DNA from: Colias croceus
Taxonomy: Eukaryota; Arthropoda; Insecta; Lepidoptera; Pieridae
Direction of reading: 5' to 3'
Assembly (NCBI RefSeq): GCF_905220415.1
Contig: NC_059552.1
Location: forward strand, 2,061,001-2,125,000
Length of the DNA stretch: 64,000 bases
Under the pieces are notes generated by a model that saw only the letters and a list, made by a program, of their open reading frames with translations, ran no database searches and was not told where the DNA came from. The stretch's first letter is position 1, and each line of letters starts with the position of its first letter. Position numbers and translations under genes: made by a program. This document shows, in pieces, positions 1-10,140 of this stretch.

Positions 1-28
1 CGATGAAGTCTTGTTCCCGAATCTACCT
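1..28 (+). CDS. 3' part of an internal exon of an unidentified gene (truncated by window edge)
   Basis: The window opens inside a coding exon. Bases 2-28 read as DEVLFPNLP and are followed at once by a consensus donor, ACCT|GTAAGT, at 29. The exon ends in phase 0, and the next candidate exon at 1,641 begins in the same phase and stays open, so the two are joined here. The product is not recognised. This exon, the one at 1,641-1,711 and the terminal exon at 4,065-4,212 together give a C-terminus of 81 residues. The call rests on splice consensus and phase agreement across three exons, not on homology. Confidence 0.55.
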
Positions 29-102
29 GTAAGTTTAAACTTCTTTACTCTATGCAAAGAAATTATCTTATTTGATCTACAAAGCATTTAATATGAATTT
101 AG

Positions 103-308
103 TGAAGTCCGATGTCCCCTAGTGGGGTAAGGGGCAGATGCATTATACATCTGTTTCACTGATCGATTTTCTTTAGGGACAAGTAGGTGATCAGCCTTCT
201 GTATCCTACCAGACCGAGACATTTTTTTTCTTCATCTCCACCGGGAATCGAACCCAGGACTCCTCGATATTACGTTCACGCGTTAACCACTGTACCAAGG
301 AGGCAGTC
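103..308 (-). mobile_element. tRNA-derived SINE
   Basis: On the minus strand the right end begins GCCTCCTTGGTACAGTGGTT and is followed by a B box, GGTTCGATTCC. Together these form the split polymerase III promoter of a tRNA-like SINE head. The copy is flanked by a perfect 13-bp target-site duplication, AATATGAATTTAG, at 90-102 and 309-321, so both ends are well defined. It sits in an intron of the plus-strand gene. It is about 206 bp, full length by the look of the flanking duplication. It is not a functional tRNA gene because the acceptor-stem pairing is not maintained. Confidence 0.85.
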
Positions 309-321
309 AATATGAATTTAG

Positions 322-949
322 GGTTGTCTTTATATATACCTATTTTATTTGTTGCTTGAATGTAGAAAGGTAGATAACAGTTCTATTAGGTAAAAATATG
401 AAATAATTTGTTTTTTGGCGTATGCTTACTTACACTGAAATTCCTTTATTAATAACAGCTTATTGTGTGGAGGTTTAACTTTTACCAATTGTGAATCGGA
501 ATTGGGTAGTCATTAGTAAAATGAGACGCTTTCACTAGCACAATTCCTAATCTTAATATATATAATAATATATAATCAGTTCAGCAGCTTATTCAATACA
601 CAATTAGTGTGTAAATGTTAATTCTATTTAATAATTAACTTTCTCTCTACATTGTAACACAAGAAAATTATACATGCTATTAAGGCATAATGTACGGGGC
701 CAGGAACAAATTATAAAATATAGTAAGCGTGAACAATAATGGGAAAGCGAGCAGCCCTTGACCTGACAGCGCATGTAGTACTATCAGGGCAACCTAGCAT
801 ACTGAGCTTATAAACGATGTCAAGTAACGCGTGTGCTAATAACGTATTTCGCACGGGGAACTTTTGAGCAACATGTGTTTATGGCAGAGCAGGCATTAGG
901 ACGGATAGTCAACACCACACATAAACACTCGTAAAACCACCTACTTACA
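322..949. other. Intron sequence, no gene seen
   Basis: AT-rich intron of the plus-strand gene. A 22-bp sequence at 431-452 recurs exactly at 2,317-2,338; otherwise nothing recognisable is seen. Confidence 0.5.
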
Positions 950-1091
950 GCAGGGGCAATATTGGAATAGCACCCTTAATTGGCTCCTTAATTTTGATGA
1001 TTTTTATTACATAGGCAAGCAGGGGCATTTTATAACAACTGAAATTACTCCGACCGCCGTGTAACTGAGATTGTTCCAATATTGCCCCTGC
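950..1091. mobile_element. Small MITE-like inverted-repeat element
   Basis: GCAGGGGCAATATTGGAA at 950-967 is repeated as its reverse complement at 1074-1091, giving an 18-bp terminal inverted repeat around 106 bp of non-coding DNA. No clear target duplication was found, so the superfamily is not assigned. Confidence 0.6.
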
Positions 1092-1640
1092 GGCATGTAC
1101 ATGTGTATACAGGCTTTATACTGGTGAAAGGTGCTTTGGCGGTCTTTATATTCATATTATCCGCTCTCTTCTTAAAGCAATGTCAAAATTGTTCGGGAGT
1201 ACTGCAAGTGAATCGAAACTAAACTTAAACTACAAAGTTCGTTAGTCAAAGTTCGAACTCAAACTATTTCCTGATTCGTAAAAAATTAAAAATTTGTCGT
1301 AGGCAATTTCTCTACAGTCCGAGCTAGCAAGCAACTAGTAATTTAGGTAACGATTGTAGATGTAGATTGTAGGTATATTGGTATTCTAAGTTTGTGATAA
1401 AAAATCCAATAAACGGCGTCTTTTTTATTGAACTGTTAAGAAGCTTCCAAATTACACTAGCAAATAAAAGCTTTAGATTATATTGGAATTAGTCCAAATG
1501 GTGCAAGTTACAATGTCGCAGAAAAGTTCTAAGGTTTTATATTATCAAAATATATTTTCGACTAGCTACAGAATAATAGCTTCACCCACAAATCTATAAT
1601 TCTCATATTCTATGCTAAAATATATTGATCTTTTTTTCAG
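1092..1640. other. Intron sequence, no gene seen
   Basis: AT-rich intron of the plus-strand gene. It ends in a good polypyrimidine tract and acceptor (TTTTTTTCAG) immediately before the exon at 1,641. Confidence 0.5.
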
Positions 1641-1711
1641 GTTATTTCAAGACATAGTAGGAGTATTACCAGGGAGTTGGCGTATATCGTTCTAGAAACA
1701 AAATTTAAAGA
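1641..1711 (+). CDS. Internal coding exon of the unidentified plus-strand gene
   Basis: TTTTTTTCAG precedes the exon and GA|GTGAGT follows it. The 71-bp exon is open in the phase set by the exon at 1-28 and gives 23 residues (VISRHSRSITRELAYIVLET followed by KFK), plus two bases of a split codon. The split codon is completed by the T that opens the exon at 4,065, giving aspartate. The intron that follows (1,712-4,064) carries an RTE-like fragment and a piggyBac-like insertion. I do not recognise the protein family. The segment looks helical and basic, but that is only an impression. Confidence 0.6.
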
Positions 1712-2492
1712 GTGAGTTATTTAATATTTTTATTAATCCTAAAAACTCCAATCTTGCTTTATAGAAATGCAAATTTACCGCCTTCTATAATATTTAATAA
1801 CACATATGCATTTAATGCATATATTAAAATTTAAAATATTATTCTAAAGATACAATACAAATCAGAAAGATGGTGTGTATATATCTACTTTACTAACCCA
1901 AAATTGTATCGTATTTGTAGTACAAAATCTACATTTACGTAGTAGAGAGATAGAAATAAAACATACTTCCAAGAGAACCACCTACCATGCACAAATTGAT
2001 TTGGCACTAAGTCAGGATCCCACCAGTGTACGGCCAAAATGTAAATAGGCTATATATTATGTGAAGTAGCTTAACTGTTACGTAAATCGCTTGATAAATT
2101 AGTAAATGATGATTTTATATTCATTGAAGATCGATAGCGAAATTCAAAATCTTTGTTGAAGACTCAGGAGATAATTGTTTGACATCATAGTTTTCGCCAT
2201 CCGTATCGAACCTCACCACATATTTACAATAATTGACATACTCCCTGTACCTACATGGTAAAGATTTATAAAAACGTTCTACACAACATATATCTCAAGA
2301 GATTAAGTTCCAACTTTACACTGAAATTCCTTTATTAAAGGAACGGTCTGAACGGAAGAGACTGCTTGCTGCGCAACATCTGTGAAGCGGCAGACACTCC
2401 CTTACACCACAATGGACTTTTGGGACATATTCTGCACATTATATTTACGTAAGTAAAATGTTTTGTCACATCTATACGTTTTCTCACATCTA
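1712..2492. other. Intron sequence, no gene seen
   Basis: AT-rich intron of the plus-strand gene. Apart from the second copy of the 22-bp direct repeat at 2,317-2,338, I see no structure. Confidence 0.5.
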
Positions 2493-2670
2493 CACTAATA
2501 TTGTAAAGCTGAAGAGTTTGTTTGTTTGAACGCGTTAATCTCAGGAACTATTTTACGATTTGAAAAATTCTTTCGGTGTTTGATAGCCCATTTATCGAGG
2601 AAGGCTATAGGGATAGGCTATATATCATCATGATAGCCTATCCACACTAACAGGAGTGGAGCAATGCGGA
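2493..2670. mobile_element. RTE-like repeat fragment, target of the piggyBac-like insertion
   Basis: The segment starts ACTAATATTGTAAAG and carries the GCTATAGGGATAGG-type body common to the ACTAGC repeats of this window. It resumes at 3,623 as ACCGCGGCG after the piggyBac-like element, so the uninterrupted sequence would read GCGGATTAAACCGCGG. The family name is an inference from the shared terminal words. Confidence 0.5.
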
Positions 2671-2674
2671 TTAA

Positions 2675-3618
2675 CCCTTAACTAGAGTCGTGAACAATTG
2701 TTACGTATGTATAGTCGTGGGTCCATTAGACCCATGTATTTTGAAATGATCATAATTACTTATTTATGCATTTTTTTTAGGTAAATTTAAATAAAATATG
2801 ATATTTTAGTTTATAATGAATGCATATTATAAAAATCAACAATTAGAACTTTTATTTACTTAACATAATTTCACTCATAAAATCAGTCGTTGTTTTCTTA
2901 CACAACAAAAAGGCGTCTTAAAAAAAATTATAAATCTCAACAAAATTTTCATTTTTTTAAATCAATTTTTTTTATCTAACTAAAAAAAGTATGTTGCTTC
3001 TTAGAAAAAAACAAAAACAAACCAAAAACTCTTATATAAAAAAATAGCAATCCCTAATTACGTGCAAGATTTACAAATTATATTTGCACAAGTCATGCAT
3101 ATGGGCTCCCTGCCTTTAGTGCACAAATGATCAGAACTTTCACAATTAGATATTTCAGAGCTCGTGTCATTTTCTCTCTCGACAACAAAATCTACATCAT
3201 CATCGGAAAACTCATTATCTGATCTAGTTTCTGCAATACGGGTAGGTGTTGAGTTTTCATCGGAGTCTTCATCATTTCTTAACAATTCTTCATTTAACCA
3301 TTGTTCTAACATCTCTTCGTTATCAACACGGACACTTCTGAGATTCGACATAGCAATAAACTAAAAAAAAATACAATAATAAATTTAATAACGAAAATAA
3401 AAGAGTTACGTATCTATAGTCGTGGATCCAGTGGACCCCTCTAAAGGTCAGTACCTACCTAAGGAGTACCGAGCCGAACACGTCTGTCTCACAGGATACG
3501 CTCCGGCGTACTACAGGAAGGTACTGAGCAGTGGGAGGTTCTGCGGTAAGTGCCGTGGAGTAAACGAGACTTTAAAAACTCAACCTGGGTCCATTGGACC
3601 CACGACTCTAGTTAAGGG
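2675..3618 (-). mobile_element. piggyBac-like element, internally deleted
   Basis: A perfect 18-bp terminal inverted repeat, CCCTTAACTAGAGTCGTG, occupies 2675-2692 and (inverted) 3601-3618. It is flanked by TTAA on both sides (2671-2674 and 3619-3622), the hallmark target duplication of piggyBac-like elements. Just inside each end is a near-palindrome, GGGTCCATTAGACCC on the left and GGGTCCATTGGACCC on the right. The inner word TACGTATnTATAGTCGTGG also occurs at about 3,409, as if a second copy of the left end lay inside the right end. The only coding remnant is the 97-codon frame at 3,058-3,351 on the minus strand, so the element cannot encode its own transposase and must have moved in trans. 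Confidence 0.88.
3058..3351 (-). pseudogene. Remnant of a piggyBac-like transposase: acidic N-terminus joined to a Cys-rich C-terminus
   Basis: This 97-residue frame lies wholly inside the TTAA-flanked element and opposes the plus-strand host gene. It starts MSNLRSVRVDNEEMLEQWLN, then runs through a very acidic, Ser/Asp/Glu-rich stretch to about residue 73. It ends with a cysteine cluster, CTKGREPICMTCANIICKSC. PiggyBac-like transposases typically begin with an acidic unstructured region and end with a Cys-rich domain, while the DDD catalytic core lies between. Here the core (some 400-500 residues) is absent, so the two ends appear fused by an internal deletion that kept the frame open. Homology is inferred from composition and context. 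The frame could be a chance survivor rather than a translated product. Confidence 0.5.
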
Positions 3619-3622
3619 TTAA

Positions 3623-4064
3623 ACCGCGGCGTTAACATGTAACATTAAAATATAACATTAACATGGTATTGTTAAGATATTTGATGCAACGATTAAAGTT
3701 GCGTTTTGTGTTATTTTTTCTATCACCAAGTATATGAATTACAATTTATAAGGCCAGATTTAAAATGATGTGTTGTGACCTTAGTTATTTTTTAAGATGA
3801 TGTATCAGTTAATTCAAAGTATACCTAAATACCTAATAAAACTTACATACCTATGTTACTAATCGTTCAGTAAAACAGAACTATATTTTTATAAATATTT
3901 TTTAATTTATTAAAATCTATTCGAATGTATGTACCTAAATACCTTTCCTACCTAAATCGATACAGCTACACTCCAATCTCTATGTTATAAGCATAGGATA
4001 ATGAAAGATTCTACGAACGCGATATTTACTATTGAAAACTCACCTCTACTTACCTTATTTCCAG
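3623..4064. other. Intron sequence, no gene seen
   Basis: This is the continuation of the interrupted repeat followed by AT-rich intron. It ends with ACCTTATTTCCAG, the acceptor of the terminal exon. Confidence 0.5.
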
Positions 4065-4212
4065 TCCATCATCATCAAAGGAAGAAGGCATCGACGATAT
4101 ATATTACGAAGCAGAATTAGACGGCCAGAATGGTGACTGCGATAAATACTATGATGCCTGTCCAGTCAGTCTGTTCGATATGATTACAAGACTTGTTATA
4201 ACGCCACATTAA
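4065..4212 (+). CDS. Terminal coding exon of the unidentified plus-strand gene
   Basis: The acceptor ACCTTATTTCCAG is followed by T, which completes GA|T (Asp) from the exon at 1,641. Then come 48 codons and a TAA stop at 4,210-4,212. The peptide begins PSSSKEEGIDDIYYEAELDG and ends LFDMITRLVITPH. It is acidic, has two cysteines (GDCDKYYDACP), and shows no membrane segment. The three-exon phase match and the sharp fall into AT-rich non-coding DNA after the stop support a real 3' end of a gene. I do not recognise the family. No AATAAA is found before the RTE-like tail at 4,330; GATAAA at about 4,282 is the nearest variant. Confidence 0.65.
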
Positions 4213-4329
4213 AAGGATTTTTGACAATTTTTGTTTTATTTCCTCGAAGGACCTTTTGTTTTAGATAAGAGATTGAATTGTGTGATAAAAAAGTTGGTAT
4301 TGCAATTTCATCTATAATGTTTAATATCA

Positions 4330-4570
4330 ACTAGCTTTCTGCCCGCGGCCTCGCCCGCGTTTTCAAAGAAAAACCTGCATTCCCATTCCCGTGGGATTTC
4401 CGGGATAAAACTTATCATATGTGTTAATCCAAGTTACCCTTTAAATGTGTGCTTTATTTCATTGTAATCAGTTCAGTAGTATTTGCGTGTAAGAGTAACA
4501 AACACACACATACACATCCATCCTCACAAACTTTCGCATTTATAGTATTATACTATTGTAGTAGGAGTAT
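4330..4570. mobile_element. RTE-like 3' tail repeat
   Basis: This is a good copy of the common lepidopteran repeat that opens ACTAGCTTTCTGCCCGCGGC and closes with CTCACAAACTTTCGCATTTA followed by a TATTAGTAGGA-like tail. A second copy in the same orientation lies at 43,647-43,860. It starts about 118 bp past the stop codon of the plus-strand gene and may lie in its 3' UTR. Confidence 0.7.
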
Positions 4571-4924
4571 TTCAAACATTGATCTTTTATTTTTGAATTT
4601 TTTGGCCTTGATTTTTGAATCAAAATCTAATAACATACTTAGGTAATATAATATATAAAAAGAATATATCTAAGTAACTCATTGGGTAAGGTACCTAATA
4701 GGATGAAAATAAAAACCAAATAAATATTTCGATCGTTTATTTGTGCATAAATATTACGTTATATTTGTAATTACATAACAGTTGCTTAAAAATAAAAAAA
4801 AACCCAAATCCACATTATATTATGCTAAAACAATGAAGTATCTTAATTCTCAAGGAAACAACAAATTAGCAATAGCCTAGAATAAACAAGCAAATAAAAA
4901 AATTTGGCAATTACATGGAAGAGA
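4571..4924. other. AT-rich spacer
   Basis: A very AT-rich spacer between the RTE-like tail and the tandem array. AATAAA words occur at 4708 and 4719; no gene is seen. Confidence 0.45.
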
Positions 4925-5409
4925 TATAGTTATTATTCATAATTATATAAGTATGTTTAAATTACATTTATTGGTTAAAATATCATTACACTAATACACC
5001 TTTTTAAACTTTTTTTTTAATTTTTTTGACTTCATTATTTTGCTAAGATTCTAAAATACATTTTTTAAACTAAATTTCTACAATATTTGATGGTCGAGCA
5101 TCGGTTTCTTTTATTCCATTATATTATACACTTTCCTACCTTATTATTTACTTTCAAATAATAATTCCTAATAATGTGCTATATAACTTATTATTTAAAA
5201 TAATAATTATATAAACTTGTTTAAATTACTATTACTGGTTATAATAACATTACACTAACTTTTCGATTAACGATTTTCGTCTAATAATAAATACTTAATT
5301 CCTAAAGGTTGATTAACGCTATCATATGTGTTGGATTTGAACCGATTATTTTCGTGAAAATTCAAAATGAAATACATACGAAATGATAAAATCTACTATA
5401 ATATACACA

Positions 5410-6230
5410 CCGGCACAATTAGCGGAACAGAAAAAAAAGTGAGACTATGAGATAATAACGCATATATTTGACGAAAATGTAATTAGACACAAAATAACAA
5501 GTTGATTAACATCTTTTAACAACGGCTTTGAAAAGTCTTCGTTATTTTTTATTGAAAAATAAAGAAATTTGAAATAAGTGAAATTTTTAGATGATTATGA
5601 ACCATCACAAAAAAATAAAAAAGGAAGCATTAAATGATTTGACAATAAAATTAAAGCAAAATTAATAACGAGTGTTTCCCCCTCTTGCTCTGATTACGGT
5701 TTCCATTCGTCTGGGCTTGCTACAGATTATGCTATCGATGATTTCTTGAGGCAACCGCTCTCACTCCTTAAGTAATGCGTTTCCAAGTTCATTTAGATTG
5801 TTGGGGGGTGGCATTCTGGATTTACGTGGCTCAGATATGCCTGTACCGATTGTGCACTATGAGCACGAGCATTATCTTGCATTAGAATAAAGTCGTCACC
5901 AATAAATGGGGCAAATGGTACAACATGTTCTTCTTAAATTTCTCTGATGTATTTATCTGCTGTCATGGTCCCTCCTGTGACTATCACTTACTCCGTGCGA
6001 GCTCTCAAACATATCCCTCCCCAAACCATAATCGAGCCGCCACCATAAGCCACTGTGTGTTCAAAGTAAGACTATATTTGGCGTGCTCTTCTGTGTCTCC
6101 ATATTCGCTGTCTCCCATCGATCTGTTTTAAAAGAACTCTGCACTCATCAGTAAAGAGAACCTGCTGCCATTCGTTCAAATCCCAGACGATATTCTCGCG
6201 TATAGGTTTCTGTTCCGCTAATTGTGCCGG
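5410..6230 (-). mobile_element. Defective Tc1-like transposon
   Basis: A 24-bp perfect inverted repeat starts CCGGCACAATTAGCGGAACA at 5410-5433 and recurs inverted at 6207-6230. The outer flanks TATACACA (left) and TGTGTGTATA (right) extend the match imperfectly. Inside, on the minus strand, is a broken Tc1/mariner-type transposase reading frame. The element interrupts one unit of the tandem array: unit sequence stops at about 5,405 and resumes at about 6,236. Confidence 0.88.
5662..6196 (-). pseudogene. Tc1-like transposase pseudogene (C-terminal half, with stops)
   Basis: Minus-strand translation shows the catalytic-core landmarks of the Tc1 group. QQVLFTDECR carries the first catalytic Asp, YGGGSIMVWGG is the usual glycine-rich block, and ILMQDNARAHSA carries the second catalytic Asp. 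The DNA-binding N-terminal half is missing. Several in-frame stops and shifts occur. The SPDLNPIE-type block that should hold the third catalytic residue is deleted after LSHVNPECHPP. The C-terminal tail (ARGGNTRY, stop) survives. It cannot be active. Confidence 0.85.
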
Positions 6231-6405
6231 TGTGTGTATATTTATGACTAGATTATTTTACTAAAATTATAAAATACCTTTTCTATACTAAATTTCTACA
6301 ATATTTGAACGTCGAGGAACGCTTTCTTTTATTCCATTATATAAATTATATTATATACTTTCCTACCTATTATTTATTTTCAAAAGTATTTCTAATAATG
6401 TGCTA

Positions 6406-7009
6406 TAGTTCAGTCGCGTTAAGAAAATATTGACTCGTAATTGCAACTGCATCGTAAAGGTGTATTCACATTGAAGCAGAAATTAAAACAATATAGGTAC
6501 GTTTCAAAAAAGTTTAATAATAAAATAATATTATAATCAAAAATTATAATATAGGTATATTTTAATCACTATCATTAGAATCTTCATTGGTGTTTATAAT
6601 AAAAGGATTTTCTTCTGCAAGTTCCATTACGTAATACAAATGTCACATGGTATTTTCCACTTTACCAAAATATGGTCGCAGCATTTCTTCCATCGACTAG
6701 CATCTACGATATTTACTACGTCATTAAATATTTTTTAACAGCAGTCATTTTAAAAGTTGTCTTGTTAGCAGTAACATAATTTTTTATTTGGGCCCACACC
6801 AACTCAATAGGATTGAGTTTACAATGGTAAGGTGGCAGTCGGAAAACTTCAATGCCATTACTTTTTGCAGTAGTCAATCAAATATTTATTAAATTGTGGT
6901 GTGATCACTGTGAACTTGACTTTATAATATTTTGGGACGTGATTAGACGGGGGCGTGGCTAGGGCAGAGGACAGTGATGAGTCACTATTTTCTTAACGCG
7001 AATGAACTA
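6406..7009 (-). mobile_element. TAGTTCA element copy 1 (Tc1/mariner-superfamily type, TA target)
   Basis: The 31-bp imperfect inverted repeats begin TAGTTCAGTCGCGTTAAGAA at 6406 and end TTCTTAACGCGAATGAACTA at 7009. The minus strand holds the last part of a DDE transposase, with a stop at 6562. This copy keeps more of the C-terminus than the others. It lies within the tandem array, between units that elsewhere lack it. Confidence 0.8.
6562..6870 (-). pseudogene. C-terminal remnant of a DDE transposase
   Basis: Read on the minus strand, the frame gives FRLPPYHCKLNPIELVWAQI, a motif equivalent to the SPDLNPIE block of IS630/Tc1/mariner transposases, with the catalytic Glu in NPIE. It continues with NYVAxNNTTFKMTAVKKY. 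After a frame change it continues with a Trp/Cys/Lys-rich segment and ends MELAEENPFIINTNEDSNDS, D, stop. The same peptide is preserved in the other TAGTTCA copies (for example 9,868-10,000). The N-terminal domains and both catalytic Asp residues are absent from every copy in the window, so an autonomous relative elsewhere is implied. Confidence 0.7.
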
Positions 7010-7354
7010 AGTATATTCTCTTATTATGTAAAACAATAATTATATTTTATTTAAATTACTTTTATATAATATCTTAACACTAACATTTCGATTAACAATT
7101 TTCGTCTTATCATTAATACTTAGTTCCAAAGGTTGATTAACGCTATACCATGTCTTCGACTTGCACCGATTATTTTCATGAAAATTCAAAATTAAATACA
7201 TACGAAATGATAATCTACACATTAATATATTTACGACTAGATTTAATTACTAGAATTCTAAAATAGATTTTTAACTAAATTTCTACAATATTTGATGGTC
7301 GATCATCGGGTTCTTTTATTCCATTATATTATATACTTTCCTAATAATGTGCTA

Positions 7355-8134
7355 TAGTTCAATCACGTTAGAAAATATTGACTCAATTGCAACTGCATCG
7401 TAAAGGTGTATTCACATTGTGGTAAAAATTAAAACAATATAGAAAGGTACGTTTAAAAAAAGTTTAATGCAAAAAAGATATTTATATTATAAACATAAAT
7501 TATGATATTTCAATCTCTATCACTAGCATCTTCATTGGTATTAATAATAAACTAGCTTACCGCCTGCGGCTTCGCCCGCTTTCTTTAAAACGATTTGAGA
7601 TTTAAACTATCCTATCTCTCAAGTTGGATCGAACTGCACATGGTGTGCGAATTTTATTATAATCGGTTAAGTGGTTAAGGAGTCCATTGAGGGCAAACAT
7701 TGTGACACGAGATTTATATAATAAATTAAGATGGATTATCTTCTGCAAGTTCCATGATGTCGTCCAAATTCCACATAGTATATATTTTCCTATTTTACCA
7801 CAGGGTCGCAGCATATATTCCATCGACTATCGTCTATGACGTATATTACGTCATAAAATATTTTTTAACAGCAGTCATTTTAAAAGTTGTATTGTTAGCA
7901 GCAACATAATTTTTTATTTGGGCCCACACCAACTCAATAGGATTGAGTTTACAATGGTACGGTGGCAGTCGGAGAACTTCAATGCCATTACTTTTTGCAG
8001 GAGTCAATCAAATATTTATTATATTGTGGTGTGATCACTGTGAACTTGACTTTATAATATTTTGGGACGTGATTAGATGGGGGGGATTGGCTAGGGCAGT
8101 GATGAGTCACTATTTTCTTAACACGAATGAACTA
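7355..8134 (-). mobile_element. TAGTTCA element copy 2, carrying an RTE-like fragment
   Basis: This copy is bounded by TAGTTCAATCACGTTAGAAA on the left and the inverted end AACACGAATGAACTA on the right, with TA on each side. An inserted RTE-like fragment (about 7,551-7,725, starting ACTAGCTTACCGCCTGCGGC) lies inside. Copy 5 at 10,516-11,294 has the same insertion at the same place, so copies 2 and 5 descend from one block. Confidence 0.8.
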
Positions 8135-8136
8135 TA

Positions 8137-8537
8137 TTCTCTTATTATTTAAAACAATAATTCTATTTTATTTAAATTACTTTTATATTATAATATCTTA
8201 ATTCTTAACACTAACATTTCGATTAACAATTTTCGTCTTATCATTAATACTTAGTTCCTAAAGGTTGATTAACGCTATTAGTTATTAACATGTCTTCGAT
8301 TTGAACCGATTATTTTCGTGAAAATTCAAAATTGAATACATACGAAATGATAGTCTACACATTAATATATTTATGACTAGATGTAATGACTAGAATTCTT
8401 AAATATATTTTTTAACTAAATTTCTAAAATATTTGATGGTCGATCATCGGGTTCTTTTATTCCATTATATTATACACTTTCCTACCTTATTATTTACTTT
8501 CAATAATTATTCCTAATAACGTGCTATTCTCTTATTA
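8137..8537. repeat. Array unit with an empty TAGTTCA-element site
   Basis: At about 8,521 this unit reads GTGCTATTCTC with no element. The same point in the unit at 7,352 / 8,135 reads GTGCTA, element, TATTCTC. The pair demonstrates TA target duplication on insertion. Confidence 0.7.
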
Positions 8538-8684
8538 CAGTAGAACGCCGATTATCCGGACGCCGATTAACCGAATCGCCAATTATCCGAAGCGGTCTTA
8601 TAAAAAATTAAAACCAAGTAATTTAGTAATTTTTGATCTGTTTTCTTGTAACAAGTTAGATTTCACTGGAGTCCAAACATATTT
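8538..8684. mobile_element. Tigger/pogo-like element, copy 1, truncated
   Basis: The left end CAGTAGAACGCCGATTATCC follows TA at 8,536. The sequence matches the two complete copies but stops at about 8,684, where a truncated TAGTTCA element begins. This abrupt junction points to a deletion or recombination inside the array. Confidence 0.75.
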
Positions 8685-8928
8685 TAAGTACAGCAGCAAC
8701 ATAATTTTTTATATGGGCCCACACCAACTCAATAGGATTGAGTTTACAATGGTAAGGTGGCAGACGGAGAACTTCAATGCCATTACTTTTTGCAGTGGTC
8801 AATCAAATATTTATTATATTGTGGTGTGATCACTGTGAACTTGACTTTATAATATTTTGGGACGTGATTAGATGGGGGGATCGGCTAGGGCAGTGATGAG
8901 TCACTATTTTCTTAACGCGAATGAACTA
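8685..8928 (-). mobile_element. TAGTTCA element copy 3, left-truncated
   Basis: Only the transposase-remnant half and the right terminal repeat (ending GCGAATGAACTA) are present. The left terminus is lost at the junction with Tigger-like copy 1. Confidence 0.7.
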
Positions 8929-9318
8929 AGTATATTCTCTTATTATGTAAAACAATAATTCTATTTTATTTAAATTACTTTTATATAATATCTTAACACT
9001 AACATTTCGATTAACAATTTTCGTCTTATCATTAATACTTAGTTCCAAAGGTTGATTAACGCTATACCATGTCTTCGATTTGCACCGATTATTTTCGTGA
9101 AAATTCAAAATTAAATACATACGAAATGATAATCTACACATTAATATATTTATGACTAGATTTAATTACTAGAATTCTAAAATAGATTTTTAACTAAATT
9201 TCTACAATATTTGATGGTCGATCATCTGGTTCTTTTATTCCTTTATATTATTATACACTTTCCTACCTATTATTTACTTTCAAATAAGTATTCCTAATAA
9301 CGTGCTAATCTCTTATTA

Positions 9319-9628
9319 CAGTAGAACGCCGATTATCCGGACGCCGATTAACCGAATCGCCAATAATCCGAAGCAGTCTTATAAAAAATTAAAATCAAGT
9401 AATTAAGTATTTTTTGATCTGTTTTTCTTGTAACAAGTTAGAATTCACTGGAGTCTAAACATATTTCATTTTTTTTGCTGAAAGCGAGAGGCTTGACTCT
9501 ACATGTTGCGCTTAATAAAGTTTATTCTATTTGCGACACTTCGTTTTCCTATTATTTTCAGTTACCAGAATTTTCGATTATCCGAATCGACCCCGTCCCA
9601 ATTAATAAGGAAAATCAGCGTTCTACTG
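9319..9628. mobile_element. Tigger/pogo-like MITE, copy 2, complete
   Basis: The copy is 310 bp, starts CAGTAGAACGCCGATTATCC, ends in the inverted CGTTCTACTG, and is flanked by TA on both sides (9317-9318 and 9629-9630). CAG ends, TA duplication and CGATTATCCG subterminal words are characteristic of pogo/Tigger elements. No coding capacity is seen. Confidence 0.85.
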
Positions 9629-9691
9629 TATCTTAAATAATGATTTTTTTAAACTTATTTATTTTCAAATAAGTATTCCTAATAATGGCTA

Positions 9692-10140
9692 TAGTTCATT
9701 CGCGTTAAGAAAATATTGACTCATCGTTGCAACTGCACCGTAAAGGTAATCACATTGAAGTAAAAATTAAAACAATATAGATACGTTTCAAAAAAGTTTA
9801 ATGAATAAAAATATTTTTATCAAAAATTATAATATCTTAATCACTATTATTAGAATTGATAATATTTTTAACAGCAGTCATTTTAAAAGTTGTATTGTTA
9901 GCAGCAACATAATTTTTTATTTGGGCCCACACCAACTCAATAGGATTGAGTTTACAATGGTAAGGTGGCAGTCGGAAAACTTCAATGCCATTACTTTTTG
10001 CAGTAGTCAATCAAATATTTATTAAATTGTGGTGATCACTGTGAACTTGACTTTATAATATTTTGGGACGTGATTAGACGGGGGCGTGGCTAGGGCAGAG
10101 GACAGTGATGAGTCACTATTTTCTTAACGCGAATGAACTA
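9692..10140 (-). mobile_element. TAGTTCA element copy 4, shortest
   Basis: The copy is 449 bp and bounded by TAGTTCATTCGCGTTAAGAA on the left and TTAACGCGAATGAACTA on the right. It keeps the PPYHCKLNPIELVWAQIK remnant on the minus strand but has lost the C-terminal tail present in copy 1. Confidence 0.8.

Noticed and set aside
103..308. Functional tRNA gene
   Set aside because: A and B boxes are present, but there is no acceptor-stem pairing, and 13-bp target duplications show it is a SINE.
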